A stretch of DNA of 24,779 nucleotides from an uncultured Succinatimonas sp. (GTDB taxonomy: Bacteria > Pseudomonadota > Gammaproteobacteria > Enterobacterales > Succinivibrionaceae). The position numbers and the translations under genes were made by a program. Where the stretch lies: the NCBI GenBank assembly GCA_937880335.1, contig CALFLJ010000115.1, positions 1 to 24,779 of the forward strand, given 5' to 3'. A model generated the notes under the pieces. That model saw only the letters and a program-made list of their open reading frames with translations. It had not been told where the DNA came from and ran no database searches. Position 1 is the first letter of the stretch, and each line of letters starts with the position of its first letter. Below, piece after piece: positions 23,616-24,779 of the stretch.

Positions 23616-24662
23616 ATGCCAAAAAAACCTATCGAACTACACCCAAATTGGAAGAAAAAAATAGCTCAAGAGAAAGAAAATAAACGCTTTACCATTTTAC
23701 AAAAAGGCTGGGGTAAAGGCTTTGTTTCAAAACCTTTGTTTGTAAAACAAATGCTCCACCCTCACTTTTGGGGAGCTTGGTTTTCCATAGGGCTATTATG
23801 GTTAATTGTAAACATACTCCCCTATCCTGTACTAATGTTTATAGGTCGTAAAATAGGACGTCTTTTAGGCTCTATAAGCCCATCGCGCAAATATGTTTTA
23901 AAACGCAATATTGAACTTGCTTTTCCCTCTTTAGATGAAAATGAACGCCATAACCTATCTAAAAAAATACAGGAAAACGCAGGTCAGGCTATTTTTGAAA
24001 CAGGTATTGCATGGTTTTGGCCAAACTGGCGACTTTTGCGTCATGCCACTATAGATGAAACTGAAAGAGAAAAAGCTATAGCCTTAGCCAAGTCAAACCG
24101 CCCTATATTAGTTTTAACAGCTCACTTTGTACACCTTGAGATCATGGCCCGACTCTACGCCTTACTTATAACTCCAGGCATCGGTGTTTACCGTCCAACA
24201 GATCACCCAGTTTGGGAATGGGCTCAAGTGCATGGTAGATTAAGAAATAATATTGCATTAGTTGATAGACGTGATCCTAGATCCATGATCAAAGTATTAA
24301 TGCGTAATTTACCTATTTGGTATGCGCCAGATCAGGACTATGGCAAAAATGCATCTATTTTTGTGCCCTTCTTTGGTGTTGAGAAAACTGCAACTGTTGT
24401 AGGAACACATAATCTGGCACGCGTAAAAAATACAGCTGTCCAACCATCCTGGACTATTCGCGAGGGAAATAAATATCATCTTTATATAAAAGATCCTTTG
24501 GAGAATTTCCCAACAGAGGATGAGGTTTTAGACACAATTAAGGTTAATAAAGAGCTTGAGAAAATGATCTCTTTGGCTCCTGAGCAATATCTATGGCTTC
24601 ACCGTCGTTTTAAGACTACCCCCCAAGGTGAAGAAAGTCGTTATCCTTTGATTAAAAATTAA
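23616..24662 (+). CDS. lpxL: lipid A late acyltransferase, LpxL type
   Basis: This enzyme adds a secondary acyl chain to Kdo2-lipid IVA at the inner membrane. The 348 residues include an N-terminal cytoplasmic stretch of ~45 basic residues, then LHPHFWGAWFSIGLLWL with a membrane helix at ~53-75. The catalytic HX4E motif is His170/Glu175 (AHFVHLE). IGVYRPTDHPVWEWAQ, the DYGKNASIFVPFFGVEKTATVVGT block, and the C-terminal APEQYLWLHRRFKT follow, all close to E. coli LpxL/LpxP (306). Acyl chain choice (laurate or other) cannot be told. The N-terminal extension is about 37 residues longer than in E. coli. An AGG site lies 7 bases upstream of the ATG. Confidence 0.93.
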   Translation: MPKKPIELHPNWKKKIAQEKENKRFTILQKGWGKGFVSKPLFVKQMLHPHFWGAWFSIGLLWLIVNILPYPVLMFIGRKIGRLLGSISPSRKYVLKRNIELAFPSLDENERHNLSKKIQENAGQAIFETGIAWFWPNWRLLRHATIDETEREKAIALAKSNRPILVLTAHFVHLEIMARLYALLITPGIGVYRPTDHPVWEWAQVHGRLRNNIALVDRRDPRSMIKVLMRNLPIWYAPDQDYGKNASIFVPFFGVEKTATVVGTHNLARVKNTAVQPSWTIREGNKYHLYIKDPLENFPTEDEVLDTIKVNKELEKMISLAPEQYLWLHRRFKTTPQGEESRYPLIKN

Positions 24663-24671
24663 GGATTTTCT

Positions 24672-24779
24672 ATGAAAAAGGGAACTATCTTAATTTTATC
24701 TTTAGCCACAATGCTTATAAGTGCCTGTTATTCAGATGCTGAAATCGCTAAAGCTTCAATTTTATTATTTTGTTCAACA
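24672..24779 (+). CDS. start of a lipoprotein gene, cut by window edge
   Basis: Nine bases after the lpxL-type stop an ATG opens a frame that runs to the window end (36 codons). An AAGGA site overlaps the lpxL stop, 6 bases upstream of this ATG. The first 19 residues, MKKGTILILSLATMLISAC, are a lipoprotein signal with lipobox ISAC and lipidated Cys19. The remaining 17 residues (YSDAEIAKAS...) are too few to identify a family. It is probably co-transcribed with the acyltransferase. Confidence 0.7.
   Translation, partial: MKKGTILILSLATMLISACYSDAEIAKASILLFCST

Noticed and set aside
1..24779. CRISPR arrays, tRNA or rRNA genes, intact insertion sequences
   Set aside because: No regularly spaced repeats, tRNA-like cloverleaf signatures, rRNA blocks or transposase genes were seen.

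Overview
The window looks like chromosome from an AT-rich gammaproteobacterium with a polar flagellum. The FlhF/FlhG pair, the ParC/ParP chemotaxis-array partitioning pair, CheZ, a MotC/MotD-type stator, an enteric-type GalR, an LpxL-type acyltransferase and YqcC together fit Gammaproteobacteria. The low GC and this gene mix would suit Succinivibrionaceae or a relative, but that family-level placement is an inference from gene content alone.

Layout. (1) 136-405, plus strand: a small secreted His/Pro/Arg-rich protein whose end overlaps the end of pncC. (2) About 395-18271, all minus strand, so transcription runs right to left: a DnaC-like ATPase, ruvX and yqcC (tightly overlapping), then flhA, flhF, flhG, fliA, cheY, cheZ, cheA, cheB, motC, motD, parC, parP, cheW, a DUF2802-like membrane protein and pncC. 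This is the known polar flagellar/chemotaxis gene order of Pseudomonas/Shewanella/Vibrio-type bacteria, with unrelated housekeeping genes at both ends and no flhB in front of flhA. (3) 18272-18911: a 640-base stretch without a confident gene, holding direct repeats and several hairpins. (4) 18912-22177, minus strand: galK, galT, galE, the Leloir pathway in the order galE-galT-galK. (5) 22178-22435: a divergent control region with two GalR-type operators, a CRP-like site and promoter elements. (6) 22436-23470, plus strand: galR. (7) 23616-24662, plus strand: an lpxL-type lipid A acyltransferase, followed by the start of a lipoprotein gene cut by the window edge.

How the genes work together. 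FlhF and FlhG set flagellar place and number. FlhA is the export gate, FliA the late flagellar sigma factor and MotC/MotD a stator. CheA, CheW, CheY, CheZ and CheB make the chemotaxis pathway, and ParC/ParP place its arrays at the pole. The gal genes convert galactose to UDP-glucose/glucose-1-phosphate and appear to be controlled by the adjacent GalR through two operators about 134 bp apart.

No CRISPR array, intact insertion sequence, tRNA or rRNA was seen. I found no convincing new multi-gene system. The points most worth a second look are the structured intergenic region at 18.4-18.9 kb, the DnaC-like ATPase lacking the Walker B glutamate, the His-rich secreted peptide, and the gal control region.
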